Shown here: one piece after another, positions 35,080 through 43,595 of the stretch
Layout: the number at the start of each line of letters is the position of its first letter
Position numbering within the stretch: the stretch's first letter is position 1
Origin: Peptoclostridium litorale DSM 5388
Lineage (GTDB): Bacteria > Bacillota > Clostridia > Peptostreptococcales > Peptostreptococcaceae
DNA length: 64,000 nt
NCBI RefSeq assembly: GCF_900141635.1
Contig: NZ_FSRH01000002.1
Coordinates: 245,276-309,275 of the forward strand
Direction of reading: 5' to 3'
Notes under the pieces: generated by a model
Seen by the model: the letters and a program-made list of their open reading frames with translations, nothing else
The model's database searches: none
Told to the model about the DNA's origin: nothing
Position numbers and translations under genes: made by a program

Positions 35080-36960
35080 CTACTCTTCAACCCGTTCTAC
35101 CTCAAACCAGAATTTCACCCCTTTTTCAGTGTTCTCTACCCCGAACTCACTTTCGTGCTGCTCAAGTATGTTCTTGACTATAAAAAGCCCAAGCCCGCTT
35201 CCTCCAAGCTCACGGCTTCTCGATTTTTCAACCCGGTAAAATCCTTCCCATATCCTGTCCATATGCTCTTTGGGTATGTGGGCCCCGGTGTTTTCTATTG
35301 AAAAAACCATTCCGCCCGAGGTCTGCTCTGTTGAAATGCAGATGCTTTCACCCACCGGAGAATACCTTATTGCGTTACTGTACAGATTTATAATGACCTG
35401 CTTTATCCTCTTTTCATCTGCATGCACCCTGACGCGGCTCACATCCATAATGACCTGCATATTCTTTTCGTCCGCCATGCATCTGAGCTTTTCATGCACC
35501 CTCAACATCATATCTTCAATACAAAAATCACTTTTTTCAATTTCTATTTTTTCCGACTCTATCTTTGATATCTCGAGCATTTCAAACACCATGGCGTTCA
35601 TCTTATCTATCTCGTCCACTATTACATCGAGGTAGTATTCGCTTTTTTCACTGTATATTCCGTCCTTGATCCCCTCTGCATAGCTTTTTATTATGCTAAG
35701 AGGCGTCTTGAGCTCGTGGGATGCGCTTGCGATGAAATCCTTTCTCGCCTTTTCCTGCCTTGTCTTTGCGTCTATGTCCGCCTGGAGTTCTTCATTCGCC
35801 CTTTCAAGCTCACCCAAAGTGGCTCTGAGCCTTGCCGACATGTTGTTCAAGCTATCTGCCAGCGAACCCATTTCATCAGAGCTTTTTATGTTGCATTTCA
35901 CGCTGAAGTCAAGCTGCGCCATCTTGCCTGCTGTGTCGTTGAGCACTATAAGGGGCCTTGTTATGACTCTAGTGTAAAAATACGAAAGTATAAGTATGAA
36001 TATAATGGCAGCAAAAAACATGTATACATAGTAGTCCTTTAATACGACAATAGCCTCGTCCACCTGCTGGAGCGTTATCATAGCAAACAGGTATTCAGTC
36101 CCCCCTCCTTCAGGAGCAATCTTTTTTACAAACACCATGTTCTCGTTGCCAGTCATTTCATCAGTGAAACTGTATCTGTGAATTCCATTACTTTTTGCCG
36201 GTGCTGCACTTTCATAAAACCATGCATCTATCTCATCCAGAAGCATCCAGTACTTGTAATCCGCAACCTCTCCATATTCTTCATAAAGCACATCGCTTTG
36301 AAGATATACTATCTCGCCTTCTATATCAATCGTTCTAGGAATGATTCCATCGACGCCCAAGACTTCTGCATTTTCCGTCACTTCATCAAGCACATATCCA
36401 TCATTGTATTCAAACCCACCTATTTTAATGTAGTAGGGCTCAATCCACGGCTGTTCGTCTTCATTATAGCTTTCAACACTGCTTTGTGCACCGTCATTCT
36501 TGCTGTAGACTAAGCCGCTATCATAATTAATCCCTTTGACAGCCAGCGTTTGTCCGACTTTAATGCTCTCAAACCCGGCTTCGTCATCTTTTATTGCATC
36601 GTAAAGTCCTATGAGGTCTATATTATAAACCTTTCCCTCACCGTCCACTATTAAAGATGTATTGCTGTCAATTCCGTAGAACTCATTTGTTTTTGGCTGA
36701 CCCTTTTCATCTGAAACGGCTATTACCGCATTGTTGTTTTCATTGAAACGTTTGACTTCGCTTTTAAAAAGCTTCTGTTCTCCCTTGCCTTCAATGTAAC
36801 TATTTGCAAATTCATCCATGCTTTTTTCGGTGTTTTCTATCTTTCTTGTCACATAAAAACTGTCAAAAAATATAGTCTGCACTACGAGTTCAAAAGCTAA
36901 AAATGCCATAAAAGCAACAGTTGTCACTATAAACAGTTTTGCCACTATGCTTTTTTTCAT
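35080..36960 (-). CDS. Sensor histidine kinase with large extracellular domain
   Basis: Membrane kinase of 626 aa forming a two-component system with the overlapping regulator gene (ATGA overlap). It has a first membrane helix (about 8-28), an acidic extracellular region of roughly 280 residues with no domain I can name, a second helix (about 311-330), HAMP (about 332-385), a short coiled coil, HisKA with FIASASHELKTPLSIIKSYAEG, and HATPase with DNAIRYSP-like N box, ENTGAHIP and GGSGLGLFI. The acidic ectodomain suggests cation, peptide or envelope sensing, which is inference. The gene for a secreted repeat protein lies upstream. Confidence 0.88.
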   Translation of the reverse strand: MKKSIVAKLFIVTTVAFMAFLAFELVVQTIFFDSFYVTRKIENTEKSMDEFANSYIEGKGEQKLFKSEVKRFNENNNAVIAVSDEKGQPKTNEFYGIDSNTSLIVDGEGKVYNIDLIGLYDAIKDDEAGFESIKVGQTLAVKGINYDSGLVYSKNDGAQSSVESYNEDEQPWIEPYYIKIGGFEYNDGYVLDEVTENAEVLGVDGIIPRTIDIEGEIVYLQSDVLYEEYGEVADYKYWMLLDEIDAWFYESAAPAKSNGIHRYSFTDEMTGNENMVFVKKIAPEGGGTEYLFAMITLQQVDEAIVVLKDYYVYMFFAAIIFILILSYFYTRVITRPLIVLNDTAGKMAQLDFSVKCNIKSSDEMGSLADSLNNMSARLRATLGELERANEELQADIDAKTRQEKARKDFIASASHELKTPLSIIKSYAEGIKDGIYSEKSEYYLDVIVDEIDKMNAMVFEMLEISKIESEKIEIEKSDFCIEDMMLRVHEKLRCMADEKNMQVIMDVSRVRVHADEKRIKQVIINLYSNAIRYSPVGESICISTEQTSGGMVFSIENTGAHIPKEHMDRIWEGFYRVEKSRSRELGGSGLGLFIVKNILEQHESEFGVENTEKGVKFWFEVERVEE

Positions 36961-37637
36961 TCGACCACCTCGAATTTATATCCCGCTTTGGTAATTGTTC
37001 TTATGTAGTTGGATTTCTCTCCAAGTTTTTTTCTGAGCTTTTTAACATGTGTATCCACAGCCCTTTCATCCCCGAAATAGTCATAACCCCATACGTTATC
37101 TAAAATGGCCTTTCTTGAAAGTACAATGCCCTTGTTATCCACCATGTATACAAGCAGCTCGTATTCTTTTGGAGTAAGCTCCACCTCGGCTCCTTGCACC
37201 AAAACATGCATTGCATCCTTGCTTATCTCTATTACTCCCGCCTCGATGCAGCTTTCACTTTTTCCCATGCTTCCTTCCACTCTCTTTAGAAGTACTTTTG
37301 ATCTTGCCACAAGAACCTTTGGGCTGAACGGCTTTGTCACGTATTCGTCGGCCCCAAGTTCAAACCCCATGAGTTTGTCATCTTCGTCGCTTCTCGCCGT
37401 AAGCATTATTATTGGAACGTTTGATTTTTTCCTGAGCCTCTTGCATACCGACCATCCATCCAGCTCCGGCATCATTATATCGAGTATCACAAGGTCAACC
37501 TGATTTGATTCAAATTCCTCAATTGCCTTTCGCCCGTCCTGGGCCTTTATAGTTTCAAACCCCGCAGCGCAGAAATAATCGCATACTATCTCCCTTATCC
37601 TCTTTTCATCCTCCACAATAAGTACTGTTTTGTTCAT
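36957..37637 (-). CDS. OmpR-family response regulator
   Basis: Partner of the overlapping kinase. The 226-aa product has a receiver domain (VLIVEDEKRIRE, acceptor Asp in LVILDIMMPELDG, TARSDE, DEYVTKPFSP) and an OmpR winged-helix domain ending in GDERAVDTHVKKLRKKLG...TITKAGYKFE. ATG 37637 is chosen with GGAAAGGAAA upstream; the frame opens 18 nt earlier at a TTG. A terminator separates it from the secreted repeat protein, so it has its own promoter in the 62-bp gap. Confidence 0.9.
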   Translation of the reverse strand: MNKTVLIVEDEKRIREIVCDYFCAAGFETIKAQDGRKAIEEFESNQVDLVILDIMMPELDGWSVCKRLRKKSNVPIIMLTARSDEDDKLMGFELGADEYVTKPFSPKVLVARSKVLLKRVEGSMGKSESCIEAGVIEISKDAMHVLVQGAEVELTPKEYELLVYMVDNKGIVLSRKAILDNVWGYDYFGDERAVDTHVKKLRKKLGEKSNYIRTITKAGYKFEVVE

Positions 37638-37699
37638 ATGTAGTTTCCTTTCCAAATCGTTTACACTAATTTTAACACATACTTTTCTTGTTTATACAA

Positions 37700-37734
37700 A
37701 AACTGCAAGGGAGGATATGTCTCCCTTGCAGTTT
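37700..37734. terminator. Terminator after the secreted repeat protein gene
   Basis: Perfect 14-bp stem (37700-37713 with 37721-37734) with 7-nt loop; on the minus strand it is followed by a T run. It isolates the repeat-protein gene from the response regulator. Confidence 0.85.
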
Positions 37735-37776
37735 CGTATGCCAATCAATTCTATTTCGTGTCGGGAATGCGCGATT

Positions 37777-38577
37777 CTACTTTCCATCACACCCTTCCAG
37801 TTCATCAAAATCTCCATAGTCAATCTCCGTCATATCATAGTCAACATATTTGTCAAATATTTCGTCAAACTCCTCCCAGTTCTTGTCTGCCTTCTCATAG
37901 TCTCCCTCTTCTTCGTCCTCTAATGCGTCATTGTATGCCTTCTCCATAGCCTTCATGTCGTCCTTTGATATCCCTTCAATGTCAAGCTCCTCCATAAATT
38001 CTTCAAAGCTTATCATTTGGTAATCAACATATTTGTCGAATATTTTGTCAAACTTGTCCCAGTTCTTGTCTACCTTCTCGTAGTCTCCCTCTTCTTCTGC
38101 CTCTAGCGCGTCATTGTACGCCTTCTCCATAGCCTTCATGTCTCCCTGCGAAATGTCATCTAGCTCAAACCCTTCCATGAACTCCTTAAAGCTTGGCATT
38201 TCAAGTTTCACATGCTTGTCAAAAAGCTTGTCGAACTCGTCCCAGTGCTCGTCCGCCGCTTCATAGTTCTGTGACTCTTCAGCCTTCACCGCCTTGTTGT
38301 ATTCATCTTCCAGGGCATCCATATCGCTTTTGGGCACATCTTCCACGTCCAATCCCTCTATGAAATCCTTGAAGCTCATTTCTGAAAGCTCTACGCAGCC
38401 AACTGAATTGTCGTCCATATCGCCACATTCAATTGCCATACAGATGCTTTTCGAATTTTGAGCATGTTCTGCAGAATCGGCAAACGCCGGCATCGCATTT
38501 GAAGCTAGAATAGCTGCGCACATTACACCTACAGCAAATTTTCTCATATTTCTTTTCATGGTCTTTTTCATAGTCAT
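37777..38577 (-). CDS. Secreted acidic protein with three tandem 60-residue repeats
   Basis: Unknown exported protein, 266 aa. A basic signal peptide (1-33, cleavage after AFA) is followed by a short Cys-containing segment (Cys 46, 51, 61) and three tandem repeats at about 67-126, 127-187 and 188-248. Each runs FxEFMEGxxxxDIxxxDMKAMEKAYNDALEAEEEGDYEKxDKNWDxFDxIFDKYVDY, predicted helical. Repeats 2 and 3 are nearly identical, repeat 1 diverged, so amplification looks recent. It is strongly acidic, with a final Cys 263. There is no anchor or sortase motif. GGAGGCGA precedes the ATG. A role in cation or protein binding outside the cell is only a guess; the adjacent two-component system might control it. 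Confidence 0.85.
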   Translation of the reverse strand: MTMKKTMKRNMRKFAVGVMCAAILASNAMPAFADSAEHAQNSKSICMAIECGDMDDNSVGCVELSEMSFKDFIEGLDVEDVPKSDMDALEDEYNKAVKAEESQNYEAADEHWDEFDKLFDKHVKLEMPSFKEFMEGFELDDISQGDMKAMEKAYNDALEAEEEGDYEKVDKNWDKFDKIFDKYVDYQMISFEEFMEELDIEGISKDDMKAMEKAYNDALEDEEEGDYEKADKNWEEFDEIFDKYVDYDMTEIDYGDFDELEGCDGK

Positions 38578-38739
38578 TTAAATCGCCTCCATATTGTTTT
38601 TGTTTTCCTCTTGAGACTACTATATAAAAAAGATGTGTATTCTTTATGTATATGAGTTGTAGTTTTAGAGTAAAAAATAAAGCCCTTATATCCAAAGGCT
38701 TTTTCCATTCTTTTTCCTGCTATATTCTTTTTCTATCAC

Positions 38740-38935
38740 GAGATTCAGATGACATAAGTGGCTGATTTTAGTGAAGTTTTGCAAAATCTCTAATCGAAGT
38801 ACAGCCTGAAACTGATTGGAACCTTTGACTGCCTGAGCTGTAGCGAGTTTCAAATGGTTCCCAGTTTTCAGAGCCGAATGAGATTCTGGAGATTTCAAAA
38901 CGAAAAGTCATCAGCCTATTATGCATCTGAATCTC
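38740..38935. repeat. 196-bp imperfect palindrome with terminal inverted repeats (MITE-like)
   Basis: The ends are inverted copies: GAGATTCAGATG at 38740-38751 and CATCTGAATCTC at 38924-38935, with GGCTGA/TCAGCC continuing the match. Pairing continues inward with interruptions (TTTTG..AAATCTC arms; GGAACC and GGTTCC around 38818-38860), so the whole element could fold into one long hairpin. It fills the gap between the pyrophosphatase gene's stop codon, 4 bp away, and the repeat-protein promoter region. No protein of its own is credible. Non-autonomous mobile element or structured repeat is the likely nature; only one copy is seen here. Confidence 0.65.
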
Positions 38936-38939
38936 CCTT

Positions 38940-40556
38940 TTATCCCAGCATGCCTATCCCCCTGGATATCATAGGGATAACCTGCTTTTTCCTGGAAACC
39001 ACGCCTTTCATGAAGTCCCCCTGCTCTATGTCGCCAAGCACGTGCTTTAGTATGGGCACATCCTCCACGAATATAACATATGATCCGTTTTTTATTATGT
39101 CCGTTACAAGCATCATTGTAAGGCTGCTTCCTTCCTCTTTGTGCACACCCTCCATATATTCAAGGAATTTCCCTCGCTTGCTCGATATCTGGTCTATGTC
39201 CAGCGTAAACACTTGGGATATGCCGACCTTGTGTCCCTCTATTGCAAACTCTTTGAAGTCTCCGTAGAATATGTCCTCTATGCTCTTGCCCTCTATTGAT
39301 GTTCCTGCCTTGAACATGTCCATTGCAAATTCTTCAATGTCAATATCCAGTATCTCATTCAGCTTTTTCGCAGCCCTTTTGTCTGCATGGGTGCTGGTTG
39401 GAGACTTGAATATGAGAGTGTCTGAAAGTATCCCGGAAAGCAGTATCCCGGCGGTCTGACGGTCAATTTCCACGCCCGCCTCTTCATACATGCCGTAGAC
39501 TATTGTACAGGTGCTTCCAACCGGAATGTTTCTAAATGATATCGGCATAGACGTTGATATGTCGCCTATCTTGTGGTGGTCCACAATCTCCATTATCTGA
39601 GCCTCTTCCAGCCCTTTTGCACTCTGGCCGTATTCATTGTGGTCTACAAGTATTACCTTTTTCCTTCCCGGTGTAAGTATGTGCCTTCTGTTTACAAAAC
39701 CAAGATACGCACCAACTCCCGAGACAATGGGGTAGTTCGAATGCCTTTTGTTTTTTATCTCTTCCTTGAAATCGTCAAGGTATTCTTCTTCATTGAAGCT
39801 TACTATGCCCTTCGACTTCATTATAATCGATATGTAATTGCACTGTGATATCAGCCTTGAGGTCGTATATGTGTCATAAGGAGTCGCTATCATAGATATT
39901 CCCTTTTCATTCGCCGCACGGAGATATTCACTTGGAATCTCATTTCCCCCGGTCACAACTATGAGCCTCACTCCGCTTTGTATTGCAATGTCTATTATGT
40001 CGTATCTGTCCCCCACTATCACTATACTGTTTTCCCCGAGAAGGTTAACCTTTTTGAGTGTTTCATGGTAGAATGCCCCTATGACCGCATCCCCTGTTAT
40101 CTCGCCTTCGTCCCTGTCCGTTAAAACCTTGGCATCAAGGTCGTTTATAAGGTTGTCCATATTAGTTTCTATATGGTAGTGATTCCCCCTTATGAAGGCC
40201 ATTGCTATGTCCTTCATTGTCACTATCCCCTCAAGCTTTGATTCTTCACCCACTATGGGAAGTATCTTTATGTTTTGGGATTCCATAATCCTGTAAGCAT
40301 GTCTTATAGACGAATTGCTCCTTATGGCCTGTGTTTTTTCGTATTCAAGATCCTTTATCTGGATTTTCACGTTATCTATAATGTCCGGACGCTCTACCCC
40401 GAATCTGTCAAGCACGTACTGGCTTTCCCTTCCGATTTCATCGAGCACACAGGGCATTGACTTTACCCCTTGTTTGTTTTTAAGCCTCGAAAGCCCTATT
40501 GCAGATGCCACAGAATCCGTATCGGGATTTTTATGACCAAATACAAGTATACTCAA
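38940..40556 (-). CDS. CBS-domain manganese-dependent inorganic pyrophosphatase (family II)
   Basis: Hydrolyses pyrophosphate in the cytosol and is regulated by nucleotides through its insert. The 538-aa protein has the DHH catalytic start FGHKNPDTDSVASAI, then an inserted CBS-DRTGG-CBS module (about 65-300), then the DHH core VDHNE...EIVDHHKIGD and the DHHA2 domain ending in SRKKQVIP. Family members with this insert are inhibited by AMP/ADP and activated by ATP or diadenosine polyphosphates, common in clostridia. The start is TTG 40556, six bases after GGGGGA; an ATG six codons earlier lacks a ribosome site. Confidence 0.93.
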   Translation of the reverse strand: MSILVFGHKNPDTDSVASAIGLSRLKNKQGVKSMPCVLDEIGRESQYVLDRFGVERPDIIDNVKIQIKDLEYEKTQAIRSNSSIRHAYRIMESQNIKILPIVGEESKLEGIVTMKDIAMAFIRGNHYHIETNMDNLINDLDAKVLTDRDEGEITGDAVIGAFYHETLKKVNLLGENSIVIVGDRYDIIDIAIQSGVRLIVVTGGNEIPSEYLRAANEKGISMIATPYDTYTTSRLISQCNYISIIMKSKGIVSFNEEEYLDDFKEEIKNKRHSNYPIVSGVGAYLGFVNRRHILTPGRKKVILVDHNEYGQSAKGLEEAQIMEIVDHHKIGDISTSMPISFRNIPVGSTCTIVYGMYEEAGVEIDRQTAGILLSGILSDTLIFKSPTSTHADKRAAKKLNEILDIDIEEFAMDMFKAGTSIEGKSIEDIFYGDFKEFAIEGHKVGISQVFTLDIDQISSKRGKFLEYMEGVHKEEGSSLTMMLVTDIIKNGSYVIFVEDVPILKHVLGDIEQGDFMKGVVSRKKQVIPMISRGIGMLG

Positions 40557-40775
40557 AATATTTCCCCCTATCATAAGCGCGCTTTAAATATAGTCCTATC
40601 TATTATATATCATCGCCCTTGTATTTTCATCATTGTTTATAAAATATCAATTTGCATTGTTATATTTGAATATATTTCTAATTTTTGACTTTCCAATATT
40701 AAAAATCATGATTGTATGGTATATTATGATTATGATTATCTATTTTTTAACTATTTTTCACAAAGGGGTGGCATT

Positions 40776-41699
40776 ATGGATAAAATTCGCGGAAGTGTTT
40801 TTGCAGGTCTTGGTACCGGAATATTTGCAGTCAATTTTGTGTCTATGAAAGTACTGCTTGAAAACCTGCCTGCAATGAGTACGCTGTTTTTGAGGTTTTC
40901 AGTTGCTATGGTCTCCCTGTTTTTATTCCTGGCATTTAAAAAAGCAGACTTGAAAGTTGAAAAGCACGACTACAAGCCTCTTTTTATAACAGGTCTTTTG
41001 GGTATGTTTGCATATTATGTGCTGTTTTCATTTTCGCTTAGGTTTATAAGCGCATCTGTGGCATGCCTTCTTTGCTCTCTTATCCCCATAATCACGTTGT
41101 TTTGCGAAAGCTTCATTAAAAAAGTCAAGCTTGAGCCTTTAGCTGTCATATCTCTTTTGATTTCTACATACGGCGTCTACCTGGTTATAGGAAGCGCAAG
41201 CCGTTCCCATTCCTCTTCGTCGGCGCTCAGCGGGGTTATTCTAATGCTGTTTGCAATATGCTCCTGGATAGCGTATACTTTCAAGACTGAATATCTTCTT
41301 TCAAAATATGACGACATGAAAGTTTTGGCATACCAGAACATGTTTGCGGTAATTGTACTAATTCCTCTTTCCGCATTTGAGCTGCCCCATATTTTAAATG
41401 CAAATTTCAGCGCCTCCCAAATGCTCTTTCTATCGGGGAACGTGCTCTTTGTCGGAGTGCTCGGCTCGGCAGTTGCCTACTATGCCTTCATACTCGGCAT
41501 AAAACATCTTGGAGTGGCCATCTCTTCGGCATACATGAACATAATGCCGGCAATAACAATGGCCACAAGCTATTTTGTACTAGGAGAAGAAGTGACTCCT
41601 CAAAAGATAGCCGGATGCATTCTTGTAATAGCGGCAGTATTCATAATAACCTTCAAGGACGATATTAAAAATACATTTGTAACAAAAAAAGCAGCCTGA
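40776..41699 (+). CDS. DMT-superfamily (EamA) transporter
   Basis: Ten-helix membrane transporter of the drug/metabolite superfamily, 307 aa, with two EamA halves (about 5-140 and 155-295). Recognisable pieces are NFVSMKVLLENLPAMSTLFLRFS in the first half and SAVAYYAFILGIKHLGVAISSAYMNIMPAITM in the second. Substrate unknown; relatives export amino acids or metabolites. ATG 40776 has AGGGGTGG upstream; the longer frame would add an unlikely Tyr/Phe-rich tail. It is a single gene, converging on the symporter and sharing its terminator. Confidence 0.88.
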   Translation: MDKIRGSVFAGLGTGIFAVNFVSMKVLLENLPAMSTLFLRFSVAMVSLFLFLAFKKADLKVEKHDYKPLFITGLLGMFAYYVLFSFSLRFISASVACLLCSLIPIITLFCESFIKKVKLEPLAVISLLISTYGVYLVIGSASRSHSSSSALSGVILMLFAICSWIAYTFKTEYLLSKYDDMKVLAYQNMFAVIVLIPLSAFELPHILNANFSASQMLFLSGNVLFVGVLGSAVAYYAFILGIKHLGVAISSAYMNIMPAITMATSYFVLGEEVTPQKIAGCILVIAAVFIITFKDDIKNTFVTKKAA

Positions 41700-41724
41700 G
41701 AAGATGTTCCCGGGCTGCTTTTTA
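41686..41724. terminator. Bidirectional terminator between DMT transporter and symporter
   Basis: A run of A, GCAGCC, a 16-nt loop, GGCTGC and a run of T: stem 41691-41696 with 41713-41718 extended by A/T pairs. It serves both converging genes. Confidence 0.8.
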
Positions 41725-41776
41725 GTCTTACATAATTAATTTCCCACGTGCATGAACGACTCAGGCAGACAGCTCA

Positions 41777-43222
41777 TCAAGCAACTCCCGTTGTCTTTTT
41801 GTCAAATGCGTCTTCTGGAATATCCGCCGCATTTTTATCAAGCACACTCGACAACAGGAATGCACCAAGGCACACAGGCCATTCCAGATATATCGGATGG
41901 GACACTATATGGCTTGAAGGAACAAACACCCACAGTGCCAGCACTGCTATTCCAGCCGTCAGTGTCCATGTGGCCGAGCTTTTTTTGCAAAGACTTGGCG
42001 CAAACATTGTAAACAGTACAATTATTGTAAATGCCGTCGTTAGAGACAATCCTATTAGTATTGTCTGCAGTATTCCAACTATGGTGCTTGCAAGTATATA
42101 TGTTATAACGCTTACAATCAATACTATAACACGGGAGAACATGAGCTCCTGCTTCTCGGTCAAATCTGATTTTACATAAACCTTCCATACGTCGTTGATC
42201 ACAAGCGTGGCGCTTCCAAGTAGAAGTCCCACGGCACTCGATACATCTGCAGCCCACAGTCCTGAAAGGGTCAGTCCCGCTATAACCGGATTGAGGCTCA
42301 TAACAACCTTCGGCAGGGCCATTGCCGGATTTTCAAGCCCCGGGAACTGGACTGCCGCAATAATTCCAAATAAAGCCGCCAAAAATCCCACCGGAAGTAT
42401 TATCAAGCCGCCTAGTATATAACCTTTTTGGGCAGTTTGGGCATCTTTGGCTGCAAAAGATATTTGAACGCATGACTGATTGGACATGCACTGGGTTATC
42501 ATGACAACAAACCATGCTATAATAAGGGCCCAGCCCACTCCGGATATGGGATTGAACCATGGTACATCCGGCCTTTGGTTTAATGCTGAGACGACATTCG
42601 AAAATCCACCTACATTTTTTATTGCAAAAATGGCACCCATGCAAAGACCGACATATATCATTATGACATTTATGACATTGCTCAGTCCCGCTGCCCAAAA
42701 TCCCCCTATTAAACTGATTCCAACAAAAACAATGGCCGTAGCAAGCATTCCTGTTTTAAATGTGAATATGTTTGGAAGCAGTGCCGTAAGTATTGATCCC
42801 CCTGCAACATATTGAAGAGATGTGACTGTTATTTGAATAACCAGTTGGCCTATCACCCCTATCAATTTTCCTGTCTTGCCATAATATTTGCCCAATAGTT
42901 CAGGAACCGTTGATATGGCCATATTCCTGAACCTCTTAACCACTACAAGTCCTGTGGCAATTGCGCCTGCAGCCCAGGCTGCGTTATACATGCCTGCCGC
43001 AATCCCTTTTGAATATGCACTTTCCGCAACGCCTACAGTTGAAGCTCCCCCTACCGCTAAGCCTGCAATCATAACGGCAATCACTGTCGTTGGAAGGCCC
43101 CTGCCTGCCAGTAAAAAGCCTTCCGCTCCTCCATTTCCTTTTTTAGCCAGTTTTGTAGAATACCACGACACCCCGAATAGCGCAAATACATAAAGCATTA
43201 CTATGATGAATGGAATGCTCAT
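41777..43222 (-). CDS. Sodium:solute symporter (SSS family)
   Basis: Polytopic Na+-coupled uptake system, 481 aa, with about 13 helices. It has the SSS signatures VSWYSTKLAKKGNGGAEGFLLAGRGLP, AGLAVGGASTVGVAESAYSKG and GLWAADVSSAVGLLLGSATL (Na+-binding region). Substrate is not set by sequence; panF/putP-type relatives carry pantothenate, proline or other carboxylates. It stands alone behind a sigma-54 promoter and a short leader peptide gene, beside a sigma-54 activator gene, so uptake is probably substrate induced. GGGAGGG precedes the ATG. Confidence 0.9.
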   Translation of the reverse strand: MSIPFIIVMLYVFALFGVSWYSTKLAKKGNGGAEGFLLAGRGLPTTVIAVMIAGLAVGGASTVGVAESAYSKGIAAGMYNAAWAAGAIATGLVVVKRFRNMAISTVPELLGKYYGKTGKLIGVIGQLVIQITVTSLQYVAGGSILTALLPNIFTFKTGMLATAIVFVGISLIGGFWAAGLSNVINVIMIYVGLCMGAIFAIKNVGGFSNVVSALNQRPDVPWFNPISGVGWALIIAWFVVMITQCMSNQSCVQISFAAKDAQTAQKGYILGGLIILPVGFLAALFGIIAAVQFPGLENPAMALPKVVMSLNPVIAGLTLSGLWAADVSSAVGLLLGSATLVINDVWKVYVKSDLTEKQELMFSRVIVLIVSVITYILASTIVGILQTILIGLSLTTAFTIIVLFTMFAPSLCKKSSATWTLTAGIAVLALWVFVPSSHIVSHPIYLEWPVCLGAFLLSSVLDKNAADIPEDAFDKKTTGVA

Positions 43223-43256
43223 AATTAACCCTCCCTTTGTATATTGAATTCAAATA

Positions 43257-43331
43257 TCACGCCGCAACGCCTTTAGTTTTAAGTATGGAACACCGCTTTT
43301 GATAAACTTCAGAAACCAAAACTTCAACCAT
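43257..43331 (-). CDS. 24-residue small ORF in the symporter leader
   Basis: Between the sigma-54 promoter and the symporter lies an ATG (43331) with a strong site GATGAGGTG six bases upstream, opening a 24-codon frame ending in TGA at 43257. The peptide begins MVEVLVSEVYQKRC and is not hydrophobic. It could be a genuine small protein, a leader peptide coupling translation to transport control, or a decayed 5' end. It ends 34 bp before the symporter ATG. No family is recognised. Confidence 0.5.
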   Translation of the reverse strand: MVEVLVSEVYQKRCSILKTKGVAA

Positions 43332-43370
43332 TTAATTCACCTCATCTCTATTTGTTTGTTATTCTATTGA

Positions 43371-43387
43371 TGCAATAACCATGCCAA
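43371..43387 (-). promoter_or_regulatory. Sigma-54 (-24/-12) promoter for the symporter gene
   Basis: Minus strand reads TTGGCATGGTTATTGCA, which fits TTGGCACN5TTGCW with a single C-to-T change and the exact GG/GC spacing. Start of transcription would fall near 43360, giving a leader of about 135 nt that includes the small ORF. Confidence 0.82.
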
Positions 43388-43461
43388 GTTTTCAAAATTC
43401 AGCAAAGCCGTTGCTTTCCAAAACCAGCGACCATTTAACAAATTCGCCGAATGCATAAATA

Positions 43462-43494
43462 TGTCTACTTTTTTACACATGTGTCTACTTTTTT
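43462..43494 (-). promoter_or_regulatory. Tandem upstream activator sites for the sigma-54 promoter
   Basis: Two identical 13-bp direct repeats, TGTCTACTTTTTT on the plus strand, lie at 43462-43474 and 43482-43494, exactly 20 bp apart (two helical turns). The palindrome ACACATGTGT (43475-43484) overlaps between them. They sit about 75-110 bp upstream of the -24/-12 element, the normal enhancer distance for a sigma-54 activator. Confidence 0.65.
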
Positions 43495-43516
43495 GGAAAA
43501 ACAAGCTTTGTTTCTG

Positions 43517-43582
43517 CATATAAATACAACAAAAGCGACTGGAAATTTCTCGCATTCCAGTCGCTTTTGTTGTATTTATATG
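43517..43582. terminator. Perfect 28-bp inverted repeat, terminator of the sigma-54 activator gene
   Basis: Arms 43517-43544 and 43555-43582 are perfectly complementary, with a 10-nt loop. The GC-rich core (AGCGACTGGAA) is flanked by A- and T-rich stretches, so it can end transcription both ways. It sits 13 bp after the regulator's stop and insulates the symporter promoter. Confidence 0.75.
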
Positions 43583-43595
43583 AATTCCACCCGGA

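Noticed and set aside
38686..38898. 70-codon frame on the minus strand inside the 196-bp repeat element
   Set aside because: Lies almost wholly in the palindrome, no ribosome site, and its sequence follows from the repeat structure.
43260..43595. Looked for a CRISPR array because of the repeated TGTCTACTTTTTT units
   Set aside because: Only two short copies with a 7-bp gap, at enhancer distance from a sigma-54 promoter; no array or cas gene.
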